64,000 nt of DNA from positions 1 through 64,000 of the forward strand of contig NZ_JRHN01000031.1 of NCBI RefSeq assembly GCF_001299635.1. Reading direction: 5' to 3'. Shown piece after piece: positions 28,610 to 36,853 of the stretch (the stretch's first letter is position 1; each line of letters opens with the position of its first letter). Source of the stretch: Clostridioides difficile. Its GTDB lineage: Bacteria; Bacillota; Clostridia; Peptostreptococcales; Peptostreptococcaceae. Both the position numbers and the translations under genes were made by a program. The notes under the pieces were generated by a model, which saw nothing but the letters and a program-made list of their open reading frames with translations, was not told the origin of the DNA and did not search any database.

Positions 28610-28690
28610 GAGTTTAGAAATTTAAATAGTATTGTTTAAGAAATAATTTCGGAAATCTGATAAAAATCTAATTTAATGGGGGTAATGAAT

Positions 28691-29866
28691 ATGAGAGAAG
28701 TAGTAATTGCCAGTGCAGCTAGAACAGCAGTAGGAAGTTTTGGAGGAGCATTTAAATCAGTTTCAGCAGTAGACTTAGGAATAACAGCTGCTAAAGAAGC
28801 TATAAAAAGAGCGAATATAACTCCAGATATGATAGATGAATCACTTTTAGGAGGAGTACTTACAGCTGGTCTTGGACAAAATGTAGCAAGACAAATAGCA
28901 TTAGGTGCAGGAATACCAGTAGAAAAACCAGCTATGACTATAAATATAGTTTGTGGTTCTGGATTAAGATCTGTTTCAATGGCATCTCAACTTATAGCAT
29001 TAGGTGATGTTGATATAATGCTAGTTGGTGGAGCTGAAAACATGAGTATGTCTCCTTATTTAGTACCAAGTGCTAGATACGGTGCAAGAATGGGTGATGC
29101 TGCTTTTGTTGATTCAATGATAAAAGATGGATTATCAGACATATTCAATAACTATCACATGGGTATTACTGCTGAAAATATAGCAGAACAATGGAATATA
29201 ACTAGAGAAGAACAAGATGAGCTAGCTCTTGCAAGCCAAAACAAAGCTGAAAAAGCTCAAGCTGAAGGAAAATTTGACGAAGAAATAGTTCCAGTTGTTA
29301 TAAAAGGTAGAAAAGGCGACACTATAGTAGATAAAGATGAATATATAAAAGCTGGTACTACAATGGAGAAACTTGCTAAATTAAGACCAGCATTTAAGAA
29401 AGATGGAACAGTTACTGCTGGTAACGCATCAGGAATCAATGATGGTGCTGCTATGTTAGTAGTAATGGCTAAGGAAAAAGCTGAAGAATTAGGAATAGAG
29501 CCTCTTGCTACTATAGTTTCTTATGGAACAGCTGGTGTTGACCCTAAGATAATGGGATATGGACCAGTTCCAGCAACTAAAAAAGCTTTAGAAGCTGCTA
29601 ATATGACTATAGAAGATATAGATTTAGTTGAAGCTAATGAAGCATTTGCTGCTCAATCTATAGCTGTAGTAAAAGACTTGAATATAGACATGGCTAAAGT
29701 TAATGTTAATGGTGGAGCAATAGCTATAGGGCATCCAATAGGTTGTTCAGGAGCAAGAATACTTACTACACTTCTATATGAAATGAAGAGAAGAGATGCT
29801 AAAACTGGTTTAGCTACACTTTGTATAGGTGGTGGAATGGGAACTACACTAATAGTTAAAAGATAG
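28691..29866 (+). CDS. thlA1: Acetyl-CoA acetyltransferase (thiolase)
   Basis: 391 aa. Condenses two acetyl-CoA to acetoacetyl-CoA, the entry step of the pathway. Catalytic residues fall at family positions: nucleophile C88 (VCGSGL), H348 (GHPIGCSG) and C378 (CIGGGMG). Longer starts at 28676 and 28685 exist, but the first overlaps the TGGGGGT ribosome site. ATG 28691 gives the usual [15 protein letters not shown] start with 7-base spacing. Last gene of the operon, closed by a terminator. The order bcd-etfB-etfA-crt-hbd-thl provides all steps from acetyl-CoA to butyryl-CoA. Confidence 0.93.
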   Translation: MREVVIASAARTAVGSFGGAFKSVSAVDLGITAAKEAIKRANITPDMIDESLLGGVLTAGLGQNVARQIALGAGIPVEKPAMTINIVCGSGLRSVSMASQLIALGDVDIMLVGGAENMSMSPYLVPSARYGARMGDAAFVDSMIKDGLSDIFNNYHMGITAENIAEQWNITREEQDELALASQNKAEKAQAEGKFDEEIVPVVIKGRKGDTIVDKDEYIKAGTTMEKLAKLRPAFKKDGTVTAGNASGINDGAAMLVVMAKEKAEELGIEPLATIVSYGTAGVDPKIMGYGPVPATKKALEAANMTIEDIDLVEANEAFAAQSIAVVKDLNIDMAKVNVNGGAIAIGHPIGCSGARILTTLLYEMKRRDAKTGLATLCIGGGMGTTLIVKR

Positions 29867-29911
29867 TTCTAAATTATAATTTTTAAAAATTAAATATTTA
29901 AACATGAATGT

Positions 29912-29952
29912 AACCTGTAAGAGTAACTATTCGTTATTCTTACAGGTTTTTA
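29912..29952 (+). terminator. Terminator of the butyrate operon
   Basis: AACCTGTAAGAGTAAC pairs with GTTATTCTTACAGGTT, then TTTTA. It lies 46 bases after the thlA stop. Confidence 0.85.
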
Positions 29953-30043
29953 TAGTTAAAAATAATTATTATCTATTAAACAAAAATAGTGTAAAATATA
30001 TAATATCATGATTTTGAAGATATAAAAGAAAGTAGGTAAAGGA

Positions 30044-30946
30044 TTGTTTAAAAAAGAAAATCAAAGATATAATATAATATCATATACAAATGAAGAAGAA
30101 ATGACTTTAAAAGAAGTTTTATTGGACAAACTGAATTTCTCAGTTAGGTCATTATCAAAAATGAAGAGAGAAAAGAGTGTTCTAGTAAATGGAGTATATA
30201 AAAAACCAAGCATAAAAGTATATTGTGGTGATTTGATAGAGGTAAAAATAGAAGAAGAAAAAGCAAAATTTGAACCTCAAGATTTAAATTTGCAAATAAT
30301 ATATGATGACTTTGATATAATCATGGTAAATAAACCTCCATTTATGGTAGTTCATCCAACCAAAAGCCACTATGATAAAACAATAGCAAATGGTGTCAGT
30401 TACTATATAGATAATCAAAAGGAAAATGTAAAAATACGATTTGTAAATAGGTTAGATATGAATACATCAGGACTTGTCATAGTAGCTAAAAATGCTTATG
30501 CACATCACACTTTGTCTATAGCAATGAGTGAAAATAAGGTTAAAAAAACTTATATAACAGTAGTTGATGGAATTATAGAAGAAGATGAAGGAACTATAAA
30601 TGAGCCGATTTATAGACAAACAGAGGACTCTATAAAGAGAATAATAGATGAAAGAGGACAGGTATCTATTACTCATTATAAGGTGATAGAGAGATTAAAA
30701 AATGCAACTGTACTAGAAGTAAGTTTAGAAACTGGTAGAACACATCAAATAAGGGTTCATATGGCTCATATAGGGCATGGAATAATAGGTGATGAGTTAT
30801 ATGGTTGTGTAGATGAAAATCTTATAGATAGGCAAGCACTTCATGCTTATGAGTTGGAGTTTGAGCAACCAAGAACAAAAGAAAAATTGAAATTTAAAGC
30901 AGATATACCAAAGGATATGAAAGAGTTAATATCGAAATTAAGATAA
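30044..30946 (+). CDS. RluA/RluD-family 23S rRNA-type pseudouridine synthase
   Basis: 300 aa, TTG start after TAGGTAAAGG. An S4 RNA-binding domain is at about residues 18-75, followed by the pseudouridine synthase domain. The family II motif RLDMNTSGL carries the catalytic D138. TGRTHQIRVHMAHIGHGIIGD is the conserved C-terminal motif. The target uridine cannot be told from sequence; several RluD paralogs are normal in Firmicutes. The next gene starts 13 bases later, so they are probably cotranscribed. Confidence 0.88.
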   Translation: MFKKENQRYNIISYTNEEEMTLKEVLLDKLNFSVRSLSKMKREKSVLVNGVYKKPSIKVYCGDLIEVKIEEEKAKFEPQDLNLQIIYDDFDIIMVNKPPFMVVHPTKSHYDKTIANGVSYYIDNQKENVKIRFVNRLDMNTSGLVIVAKNAYAHHTLSIAMSENKVKKTYITVVDGIIEEDEGTINEPIYRQTEDSIKRIIDERGQVSITHYKVIERLKNATVLEVSLETGRTHQIRVHMAHIGHGIIGDELYGCVDENLIDRQALHAYELEFEQPRTKEKLKFKADIPKDMKELISKLR

Positions 30947-30959
30947 TGGGGTGATATAT

Positions 30960-31964
30960 ATGATAATACATAAATTTATAATACATGTTTTGGATAAAAA
31001 TAGTGATGTTCCAATATTAAATGATTTTGAAGGCAAGGTTAATCAAGAAGTGGATGGATTTTTTCAAAAAGCTATAAAGAGAATTGCGAAAGATGAGGAT
31101 TTAAGAAAAGGTATTTTTAAAGATTATAATGATAATTTAATTAAGAATTGTTGTGAGCAAATAATATATGATGAAAGTTCTTTTTTAAAAAACTCTAAAG
31201 AAATTGCATCTTACTTGTTTGATGTTATGAAAATCAATGCTGCATTAGAATCTTGTGATTTGGCAATTTGTTTATATACCATTAAAGATGAAAAGAGTGT
31301 AGCTATATTAAAATTAGATTATAAAAAATTGTATACTCATTCAATTGAATTTGTAGATGATAAATTCAATATTCAAATGGTTTCAAATGAAATTGGTATT
31401 CCAGAGACTCTAAGACAAAAACAAGGAGCTTTAATTAGTTTAAGTGGAATGAATGATGAGTTTCATCTAAGACTTTTAGATAAAGATGCAGAAAAAGAAG
31501 GGTCAGAATCAAAGTTTGTTACAGAATTTTTAAATGCTAAAAAAATTGATGACGATAAGTATAAAACAAAAGTGTTTAAAAACACAGCTGAAAATTGGAT
31601 AACGAATGCCCTTAGTAATGATATAAAACAAGCAGAGGATGTAAGAAGTATATTAAACTATACATTGAAGGAAAAACATGAGGTTGATATAAATAACTTT
31701 GTTGATAATTCAATTAAAGATGATGAGCTAAAGGATAGCTTCAAAGAACATATGGAAGAAAAAGGTCTTGATGAAGGTTTTAGTATAGATAAGAAATGGG
31801 TTGAGAAAAAGCTTAAAAAAAGAAGTATAAAAACAGATAATGGGTTTGATATAAAAGGAAATTTAACTGATTTTGAAGACCCAATGAAATATACTGTAAA
31901 ACAAAATCAAGATGGAACCATAGATATAGTAATAAAGAATGTAACATTTTATGAAGAAAAGTAA
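30960..31964 (+). CDS. Nucleoid-associated protein, NdpA/YejK-like
   Basis: 334 aa. It resembles the 37-kDa nucleoid-associated family (PF04245): an N-terminal part with IHKFIIHVLD, a middle AILKLDYKKLYTHSIEF strand segment, and a C-terminal KYTVKQNQDGTIDIVIKN. In E. coli the protein associates with the nucleoid; its job is unclear. An in-frame GTG at 30951 lies inside the ribosome site (GGGGTGA), so ATG 30960 was chosen. It follows the pseudouridine synthase closely and ends at a terminator shared with acpP. Confidence 0.75.
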   Translation: MIIHKFIIHVLDKNSDVPILNDFEGKVNQEVDGFFQKAIKRIAKDEDLRKGIFKDYNDNLIKNCCEQIIYDESSFLKNSKEIASYLFDVMKINAALESCDLAICLYTIKDEKSVAILKLDYKKLYTHSIEFVDDKFNIQMVSNEIGIPETLRQKQGALISLSGMNDEFHLRLLDKDAEKEGSESKFVTEFLNAKKIDDDKYKTKVFKNTAENWITNALSNDIKQAEDVRSILNYTLKEKHEVDINNFVDNSIKDDELKDSFKEHMEEKGLDEGFSIDKKWVEKKLKKRSIKTDNGFDIKGNLTDFEDPMKYTVKQNQDGTIDIVIKNVTFYEEK

Positions 31965-32027
31965 CTTTAATTTGAGTAATTTATATATGAAAATTGAATA
32001 TTTTCTATAATTGTAAATAAACGTAAT

Positions 32028-32086
32028 ATAGTCTGTGTAAACTTCGATATAAATTATTATATAGAAGTTTACACAGACTATTTATA
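32028..32086. terminator. Bidirectional terminator between the ndpA-like gene and acpP
   Basis: A perfect 18-bp inverted repeat (32028-32045 with 32064-32081) has ATAGTCTGTG at its outer left end. T-rich sequence follows on the + strand and an A-rich run precedes it, giving a T run on the other strand. It serves both convergent genes. Confidence 0.85.
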
Positions 32087-32104
32087 TTTGTAGACAAAAC
32101 AATA

Positions 32105-32332
32105 TTACTTGTTTTCTTCGATATATTTACATATATCACCGATACATTTAAAATTCTCAGCTTCTTCGTCTGGTATTTCTATTCCAAATTCGTCTTCAAG
32201 GGCCATTATAATTTCAACAGCATCTAGTGAATCAGCTTCTAAGTCATCCATTAAAGACGCTTCCATAGTTATCTCATCTAAATTGTCTACCCCTAATTGT
32301 TCTGCTATTATTTCTTTTATTTTTTCAAACAT
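32105..32332 (-). CDS. acpP: Acyl carrier protein
   Basis: 75 aa, acidic. Carries growing acyl chains on 4'-phosphopantetheine attached to S35 in [11 protein letters not shown], the canonical DSL motif. Helices and length are typical. The start follows AGGAGG. It stands alone on the reverse strand, apart from any fab cluster in this window, and the shared terminator separates it from ndpA. A dedicated carrier for another pathway cannot be excluded, but no partner enzyme is adjacent. Confidence 0.9.
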   Translation of the reverse strand: MFEKIKEIIAEQLGVDNLDEITMEASLMDDLEADSLDAVEIIMALEDEFGIEIPDEEAENFKCIGDICKYIEENK

Positions 32333-32503
32333 TTTAAGCCTCCTAAAGCAGTTTTAATTAATTTTAATGTTAGTTTAATATAATATCGAGAATTTTTCAA
32401 TATGGAATCCATAAAAAATAATAAAATTTTATAAAGGTAGTAATAAAGTATTATTTGATGAATAAACTTTATTGATAACAAATATAACTTAGGAGGAAAT
32501 GCT

Positions 32504-32929
32504 ATGAAATATGTAGGACTATTACTAGCATCAGTAGGAATGTTTTTACTTATAGCAGTAAATTTTTATTATAATTCAATAACTTTAGATATGCAACGTA
32601 TAGAGGATTATGTAATGGAAACCAATTTAATCCTTGAAGATGTAGCTGAAAAAGAAAGCTATGTATCTAATGAAAAAGAAGATTACATATCAAGATTAAT
32701 GCATGTGAAGAAAGGGATAGAAAGTTCAAAAACATCCTTCTTGATAGAAAGATATAAAGAGTACAAAGTAAAATCAATAGAAAGTTTAATTTATACTATA
32801 TCAGAAGAAAAAAAAGACTATCTAGATGAAGTTGATAGATACAATAAACTGGGCGAAAAAGAAATAAATAAACTAATCAATAAAAACTTTTTAGAAGTAA
32901 CTTATCTGTCTATTACTACATATATTTAA
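32504..32929 (+). CDS. Small membrane-anchored helical protein of unknown function
   Basis: 141 aa, start after TTAGGAGG. I do not recognise it. An N-terminal hydrophobic helix (about residues 4-25, GLLLASVGMFLLIAVNF) is followed by charged helical sequence rich in Glu and Lys, like a coiled coil. It has no Cys and no lipobox. It lies 47 bases before the first Cys-rich mini-protein, which has its own candidate promoter in the end of this gene, so joint transcription is uncertain. A sporulation link is inferred from position only. Confidence 0.6.
   Translation: MKYVGLLLASVGMFLLIAVNFYYNSITLDMQRIEDYVMETNLILEDVAEKESYVSNEKEDYISRLMHVKKGIESSKTSFLIERYKEYKVKSIESLIYTISEEKKDYLDEVDRYNKLGEKEINKLINKNFLEVTYLSITTYI
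32899..32927 (+). promoter_or_regulatory. Sigma-K-like promoter for the 68-aa Cys-rich protein
   Basis: AACT, 16 bases, CATATATTT (32919-32927) resembles the mother-cell sigma-K form AC-N16-17-CATANNNTA, with TT in place of the last TA. The predicted start near 32934 coincides with a hairpin, AAGAGAC/GTCTCTT (32933-32954). The weakest of four similar sites here. Confidence 0.4.
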
Positions 32930-32976
32930 TTAAAGAGACAGAACTTAGTCTCTTAATGATTCAAGGAGGATTAGTT

Positions 32977-33183
32977 ATGACAAAATTAGAAGACAATATG
33001 GAACGTTTCTTTGGAGGATGCGAAGGTTTTTTTAGTAATAAAATGTTGATAATAATAGTTGTAGTATTCTTATTATTATGTACAGACATTTTAGAAGACT
33101 TATTATGCGATGACAATATATGGATATGGGTTATACTAATAGTATTGTTGTTATTTAACTTCGATGATGGTTGTTGTTGCTAA
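32977..33183 (+). CDS. Cys-rich two-helix mini membrane protein (68 aa)
   Basis: 68 aa; ATG 32977 follows CAAGGAGGA (an upstream in-frame ATG at 32956 precedes the ribosome site). The layout is: charged start with RFFGGCEGFF, hydrophobic helix 1 (about 24-37), an acidic Cys-containing linker (CTDILEDLLCDDN), hydrophobic helix 2 (about 50-60, starting WIWVILIV), and a DDGCCC tail. It is a divergent relative of the two genes that follow, which share the RFFG start, the two helices and the Cys tail. No named family is recognised. Proximity to cdeC and the promoter type suggest a spore envelope component. This is inference. Confidence 0.75.
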   Translation: MTKLEDNMERFFGGCEGFFSNKMLIIIVVVFLLLCTDILEDLLCDDNIWIWVILIVLLLFNFDDGCCC

Positions 33184-33202
33184 AAAATATTGATTATTAA
33201 AT

Positions 33203-33247
33203 AGGCAAAGCCAGTAACTTATACAAGTTGTGGTTTTGCCTTTTTTA
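33203..33247 (+). terminator. Terminator after the 68-aa Cys-rich gene
   Basis: GGCAAAGCCA pairs with TGGTTTTGCC (one G-U), then six Ts. It lies 20 bases after the stop. Confidence 0.8.
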
Positions 33248-33324
33248 GTTTAGATTATAAGATGAATGTACAAACCTTACTTTTTTAGGATGAGAAAAAA
33301 TTAAAAAAATAATGAAAATACATT

Positions 33325-33353
33325 AGCAAAATGGAAACCAAATGCATAGTATA
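33325..33353 (+). promoter_or_regulatory. Sigma-K-like promoter for the Cys-rich gene pair
   Basis: AGCA, 16 bases, then CATAGTATA (33345-33353), a full CATANNNTA match. The predicted start near 33360 is the first base of GAGC-GAAAA-GCTC, a small hairpin (33360-33372). Confidence 0.55.
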
Positions 33354-33401
33354 TGTTAGGAGCGAAAAGCTCAACAAAATATCAACAGGAGGTAACGTGG
33401 A

Positions 33402-33581
33402 ATGTTAGATAGATTCTTTGGAGAAGAAGGATGTTTTGGTGGAGGAGGATGGTGGATAATAGTACTATTCTTCCTATTCTTAGCTTTTGGAGAAAGCTGG
33501 GCAGAATTTGACATAATGGCATGGATACCATTCCTAATAGTTTTATTAATACTTTGCTGCTGTGGTGGATGCTTAGAGTAA
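33402..33581 (+). CDS. Cys-rich two-helix mini membrane protein (59 aa)
   Basis: 59 aa, ATG 9 bases after CAGGAGG; short enough to be missed by usual length cut-offs. The protein begins MLDRFFGEEGCFGGGGWW, then helix 1 (IIVLFFLFLAF), a short acidic linker (GESWAEFDI), helix 2 (AWIPFLIVLLIL) and the tail CCCGGCLE. Over the first 90 bases it differs from the next gene at only two silent positions, so the two are a recent or gene-converted duplication. The helices form a hairpin that would put both Cys-containing ends on the same side of a membrane. Function unknown; a spore coat or exosporium role is likely from context. Confidence 0.8.
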   Translation: MLDRFFGEEGCFGGGGWWIIVLFFLFLAFGESWAEFDIMAWIPFLIVLLILCCCGGCLE

Positions 33582-33615
33582 AGATAGTAGTTACTAAAAA
33601 AAGGAGGGCTTTGTT

Positions 33616-33822
33616 ATGTTAGATAGATTTTTTGGAGAAGAAGGATGCTTTGGTGGAGGAGGATGGTGGATAATAGTACTATTCTTCCTATTCTTAGCTT
33701 TTGAAGATTGCTGGAGAGATATTGACATAATGTCATGGATACCTTTCTTAATACTATTATTAATAACTTGTTCATGTGGTGGATTCTTTGATGGTGATGG
33801 AGGCTGTGGCTGCGGTTGCTAA
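33616..33822 (+). CDS. Cys-rich two-helix mini membrane protein (68 aa), tandem copy
   Basis: 68 aa, start after AAGGAGGG. It has the same N-terminal 29 residues as the gene before it, then diverges: linker EDCWRDIDIM, helix 2 (SWIPFLILLLIT) and a longer tail, CSCGGFFDGDGGCGCGC. Six Cys lie in the last 17 residues. It is separated from its twin by 34 bases and has no own promoter that I can see, so the pair is probably one mRNA from the sigma-K-like site at 33325-33353. It ends at a strong terminator. The Gly-Cys tail could cross-link or bind metal in the spore outer layers; untested. Confidence 0.8.
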   Translation: MLDRFFGEEGCFGGGGWWIIVLFFLFLAFEDCWRDIDIMSWIPFLILLLITCSCGGFFDGDGGCGCGC

Positions 33823-33842
33823 TACTAATATCATTAAAGTGG

Positions 33843-33877
33843 AAAAATGCTGGTATAAAATACCAGCATTTTTTTAT
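33843..33877 (+). terminator. Terminator after the Cys-rich gene pair
   Basis: AAAATGCTGGTA pairs with TACCAGCATTTT, with seven Ts at and after the stem end. Confidence 0.9.
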
Positions 33878-34074
33878 TTTGTTTTTTAATATGATTTAAA
33901 TTAATAATGAATATTATTAAATTTGTTGAATATAGGGTATAATATAAAATATAATGTATTTAAATGTACTTGCTTTTATGGTAAAATAAAAACTTATATA
34001 AATATAGTTAAAATAGGAACCTTCATAAATTTGGTTCAGTTTTAGATAAATTTAGTAAAATAAGGAGGATGAAG

Positions 34075-35091
34075 ATGAAAGGCAATATAACGATAAAAGA
34101 TGTTGCTAAACAAGCAGGCGTGTCAATATCTACAGTATCTAGAGTTATAAATGATTCAAAACCTGTGACTGATGAAGTCAAACAAAAAGTTTTAGAGGTT
34201 ATAAAAGAAACTGGATATATACCAAATCCGCTTGCGAGAAGTTTAGTAACTAAGAAGAGTCAATTAATAGGGGTAATAGTTCCAGAAGTTTCAGATTCTT
34301 TTGTTAATGAGGTATTAAATGGGATAGAGGAAGTTGCTAAAATGTATGATTATGACATCCTTTTAGCTAATACATACTCTGATAAAGAACAAGAACTTAA
34401 GAGTATAAATCTATTGAGAGCAAAACAAGTGGAAGGTATAGTTATGATTTCATGGGTGGTTGAACAAGAACACATCAACTATATACAAAATTGTGGTATA
34501 CCAGCAACATATATAAGTAAAACTGCTAGAGATTATGATATATATACAGTAAGTACTAGTAATAAAGAGGCTACTTTTGATATGACAGAACATCTTATAA
34601 AGAAAGGTCATGAAAAGATAGCCTTTATAATGACGAGTAAAGATGATACTGTTTTAGAGATGGAGAGACTCTCAGGTTATGAGAAAGCACTTTCAAATAA
34701 CAACATAGAATTAGACCAGAGTTTAATTAAATATGGTGGAACTGATTATGAAAGTGGATACAACAGTATGAAAGAATTATTAGATGATGGAATAATACCT
34801 CACGCAGCTTTTGTAACAGGTGATGAGGCCGCTATAGGTGCTATAAATGCTATCTGTGATGCTGGATATAAAGTTCCAGAAGATATATCAGTTGCAGGAT
34901 TTAATGATGTTAAGATAGCTAAAATGTATAGACCTAAACTTACTACAGTATATCAACCTTTATATGATATGGGAGCAGTAGCAATAAGAATGGTTATAAA
35001 ATTAATAAATAAAGAAATAATTGAAAATAAAAAAATAGAATTACCTTATAGAATTGTTGATAGAGAAAGTGTTATAGAAAGAAAAAAATAA
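34075..35091 (+). CDS. ccpA: Catabolite control protein A (LacI family)
   Basis: 338 aa. LacI-type regulator. The HTH TIKDVAKQAGVSISTVSRVIN is at residues 5-25 with the hinge helix NPLARSLVTKK near 53-63, followed by a periplasmic-binding-like core. The C-terminal LTTVYQPLYDMGAVAIRM segment matches CcpA proteins, where it contributes to HPr-Ser-P binding, better than sugar-specific LacI repressors. An in-frame ATG at 34069 abuts the AAGGAGG ribosome site, so ATG 34075 is used. Known role in C. difficile: glucose-dependent control of carbon genes and toxin synthesis. It stands alone with its own terminator, inside a group of spore genes. Confidence 0.82.
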   Translation: MKGNITIKDVAKQAGVSISTVSRVINDSKPVTDEVKQKVLEVIKETGYIPNPLARSLVTKKSQLIGVIVPEVSDSFVNEVLNGIEEVAKMYDYDILLANTYSDKEQELKSINLLRAKQVEGIVMISWVVEQEHINYIQNCGIPATYISKTARDYDIYTVSTSNKEATFDMTEHLIKKGHEKIAFIMTSKDDTVLEMERLSGYEKALSNNNIELDQSLIKYGGTDYESGYNSMKELLDDGIIPHAAFVTGDEAAIGAINAICDAGYKVPEDISVAGFNDVKIAKMYRPKLTTVYQPLYDMGAVAIRMVIKLINKEIIENKKIELPYRIVDRESVIERKK

Positions 35092-35104
35092 AACTATTAA
35101 AGTA

Positions 35105-35140
35105 AATCAGGTAGCGCTTAAAGCACTACCTGATTTTTTA
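35105..35140 (+). terminator. Terminator after ccpA
   Basis: AATCAGGTAG-GC and GC-CTACCTGATT pair with one C-A mismatch around a TTAAA loop, followed by six Ts. Confidence 0.85.
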
Positions 35141-35212
35141 TGTCAATAATATCAAATTTAAGAATAGTTTAAAAAAATAATTGTTTTAATATCTAAATGG
35201 TTTACTTTCTAT

Positions 35213-35611
35213 TTATTCATGAGGATTGGATTTCTTAGTTTTCTTAAATAAACCTTTAGATTTTTTTTGTTGACCATTTGGTGTATTTTTTGGTGCAGGT
35301 GAACTTGGTTTACCTTTAGTAGGTTTAGTTTTCTTAGTCTTAGTTGCCTTAGTATCTCTTTGAGTTTCTGCATCTGAGATTTTTTCCATTATATTGTCTA
35401 ATTTTTTACGTTGATTTTCATCTAAAAATGCTTTGAATTTTGATACTACTTCATCTCTTCCATCCAAGTTTTTACCTATCTTTATAAGTTCCTCCATAAG
35501 TTCGTTTTCTGACTTTCCTTTGTAATTATCAGCAATCTTTTCTATCTTATCCTTGTCAATATTTTTTTGCTTAGCCATTTTTTCTAATGACTCTGTATCT
35601 AATTTTTTCAT
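35213..35611 (-). CDS. Lys-rich protein of unknown function
   Basis: 132 aa. The frame stays open 186 bases further upstream, but those codons are AT-rich and hydrophobic. ATG 35611 follows AGAAAGGGG and gives the MKKLDTESLEK start. Residues 1-85 are predicted helical (repeated short helices, about 75-85 ending LDENQRKKLDNIMEKI). Residues 90-132 are a disordered Lys/Pro/Thr tail (TKTKKTKPTKGK; SPAPKNTP) ending in KKSNPHE. The tail is strongly positive. It diverges from an acidic-tailed protein at 35823, with about 210 bases between. I do not recognise it. A spore-structure role is possible from neighbours. Confidence 0.65.
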   Translation of the reverse strand: MKKLDTESLEKMAKQKNIDKDKIEKIADNYKGKSENELMEELIKIGKNLDGRDEVVSKFKAFLDENQRKKLDNIMEKISDAETQRDTKATKTKKTKPTKGKPSSPAPKNTPNGQQKKSKGLFKKTKKSNPHE

Positions 35612-35758
35612 AAAAAAACCCCTTTCTATAAATATATATTGAATTATATTCATACTATTTATATATAGAAATAATATTGAAGTGGTGAATTGTGAGTGAT
35701 ATATAATATAAATAAAAATTCTTATAGATAATATATATGCACTGAGCTTTAAAAATGG

Positions 35759-35786
35759 AACATTAAAATATGAAAAACATACTTTA
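35759..35786 (+). promoter_or_regulatory. Sigma-K-like promoter for the acidic protein gene
   Basis: AACA, 15 bases, then CATACTTTA (35778-35786), a full CATANNNTA match. The predicted start near 35793 is followed by CAATT (35795-35799) able to pair with AATTG (35816-35820), enclosing the GGGGG ribosome site. Confidence 0.5.
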
Positions 35787-35822
35787 ATATAGGGCAATTA
35801 TATAATATAAGGGGGAATTGTC

Positions 35823-36740
35823 TTGAATAATTTACTATTTTTGATTGGAGTGATTGCATTGAGTAATGGTAATATCTCTATATTTGATGATAAAAATAAA
35901 TCAAAAGGAAATAATAGAGTTAGAAAAAACAAAAAAAATGCAAATGATAAACTATCACAATCTACACATGGAAATTTAAGGTTTGATGCAAATGATATAA
36001 AAAGAGGTTTAAGGCTTATGGATTTGAGTGAAGAAGATTTAGAAATGGGAATGGAAATAATAACTAGAACTAAAAAATACATGTCAAGAGATGAAAGAAA
36101 AATACTAATAAAAATAGAAAGTGTTTTAGACTTAGTTAGAGGCATAAAAAAATTAAATAATATAGATTTAGTAGATACAGAAGATGAGACAGATTTTTTC
36201 AGAAAAATGGATAGTGATGATAAAAAGAATATGATGATAAAAGAAATTATAGATGTATTCCCAGAAAAGAGAAAAAATTCAGTTGAAAAAGCTATAGGAA
36301 TGAAAAAGAAAATAGACTTATTTGCAGAATTATTTTTGCCAGATGACTTTGGAGAAGGTGGATTCAGTCTAAGTTCTTTGGCAAATATAAATAATCTAGG
36401 AAGCATGAGTAATCTTAAATTGCTTGGTAGCCTTTTAAGAGGTGATGATAACAATGAAGATGAAGATAACAATGAAGAATTAGATTATGAGGATGAGGAA
36501 TCAGATTATGAAGATGAAGAAGATTGTGAGGACGATGAATCAAACTATGATGAAGAGCTAATAGACGAAAATGAAATATATGATGAAGAATTAATTGAAG
36601 GTGAGGAAACATACTCTGAAGATGTCGAAAATGATGAAGATATAGTGCATGATGAAGAATTATATAATGTAAATGAGCAAAAATCTGAGCGTAATTATAA
36701 TGAAAAAAATACTAAGAATAGAACTAAGAGAAAGAGATAA
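35823..36740 (+). CDS. Protein of unknown function with long acidic tail
   Basis: 305 aa, TTG start 5 bases after AAGGGGGA. The short hydrophobic start (NNLLFLIGVIAL) is followed by a basic stretch (KSKGNNRVRKNKKN, about 27-42). A helical middle (about 60-200) resembles small Firmicute helical domains, with RDERKILIKIESVLDLVRGIKKL. About residues 205-290 are almost all Glu, Asp, Asn and Tyr. The end turns basic again (TKNRTKRKR). A single Cys lies in the acidic part. No family is recognised. The promoter type, and cdeC downstream with only an RNA gene between, suggest a spore coat or exosporium protein. Acidic repeats are prone to slippage. Confidence 0.65.
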   Translation: MNNLLFLIGVIALSNGNISIFDDKNKSKGNNRVRKNKKNANDKLSQSTHGNLRFDANDIKRGLRLMDLSEEDLEMGMEIITRTKKYMSRDERKILIKIESVLDLVRGIKKLNNIDLVDTEDETDFFRKMDSDDKKNMMIKEIIDVFPEKRKNSVEKAIGMKKKIDLFAELFLPDDFGEGGFSLSSLANINNLGSMSNLKLLGSLLRGDDNNEDEDNNEELDYEDEESDYEDEEDCEDDESNYDEELIDENEIYDEELIEGEETYSEDVENDEDIVHDEELYNVNEQKSERNYNEKNTKNRTKRKR

Positions 36741-36818
36741 TTTAACTAACTACATAAAGAGAAAAGGAAGAAAAAGTAAGACTAGAATAAGTTTATCTTA
36801 ATTACTATATAAAACCAC

Positions 36819-36847
36819 TTTAAAAAATTCGAAATTTATTATATAAT
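36819..36847 (+). promoter_or_regulatory. Promoter of the 6S-like RNA
   Basis: TTTAAA, 17 bases, TATAAT (36842-36847). The predicted start near 36854 is 6 bases before the closing stem of the RNA. Confidence 0.55.
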
Positions 36848-36853
36848 AATAGT

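Noticed and set aside
35612-35797. 62-residue N-terminal extension of the Lys-rich protein
   Set aside because: It is hydrophobic noise in AT-rich intergenic DNA. AGAAAGGGG before ATG 35611 supports the shorter form.
35798-36472. Long reverse-strand open frame opposite the acidic protein gene
   Set aside because: It is the low-complexity complement of Lys/Glu/Asp codons, giving Ser/Leu/Phe-rich sequence, with no ribosome site.
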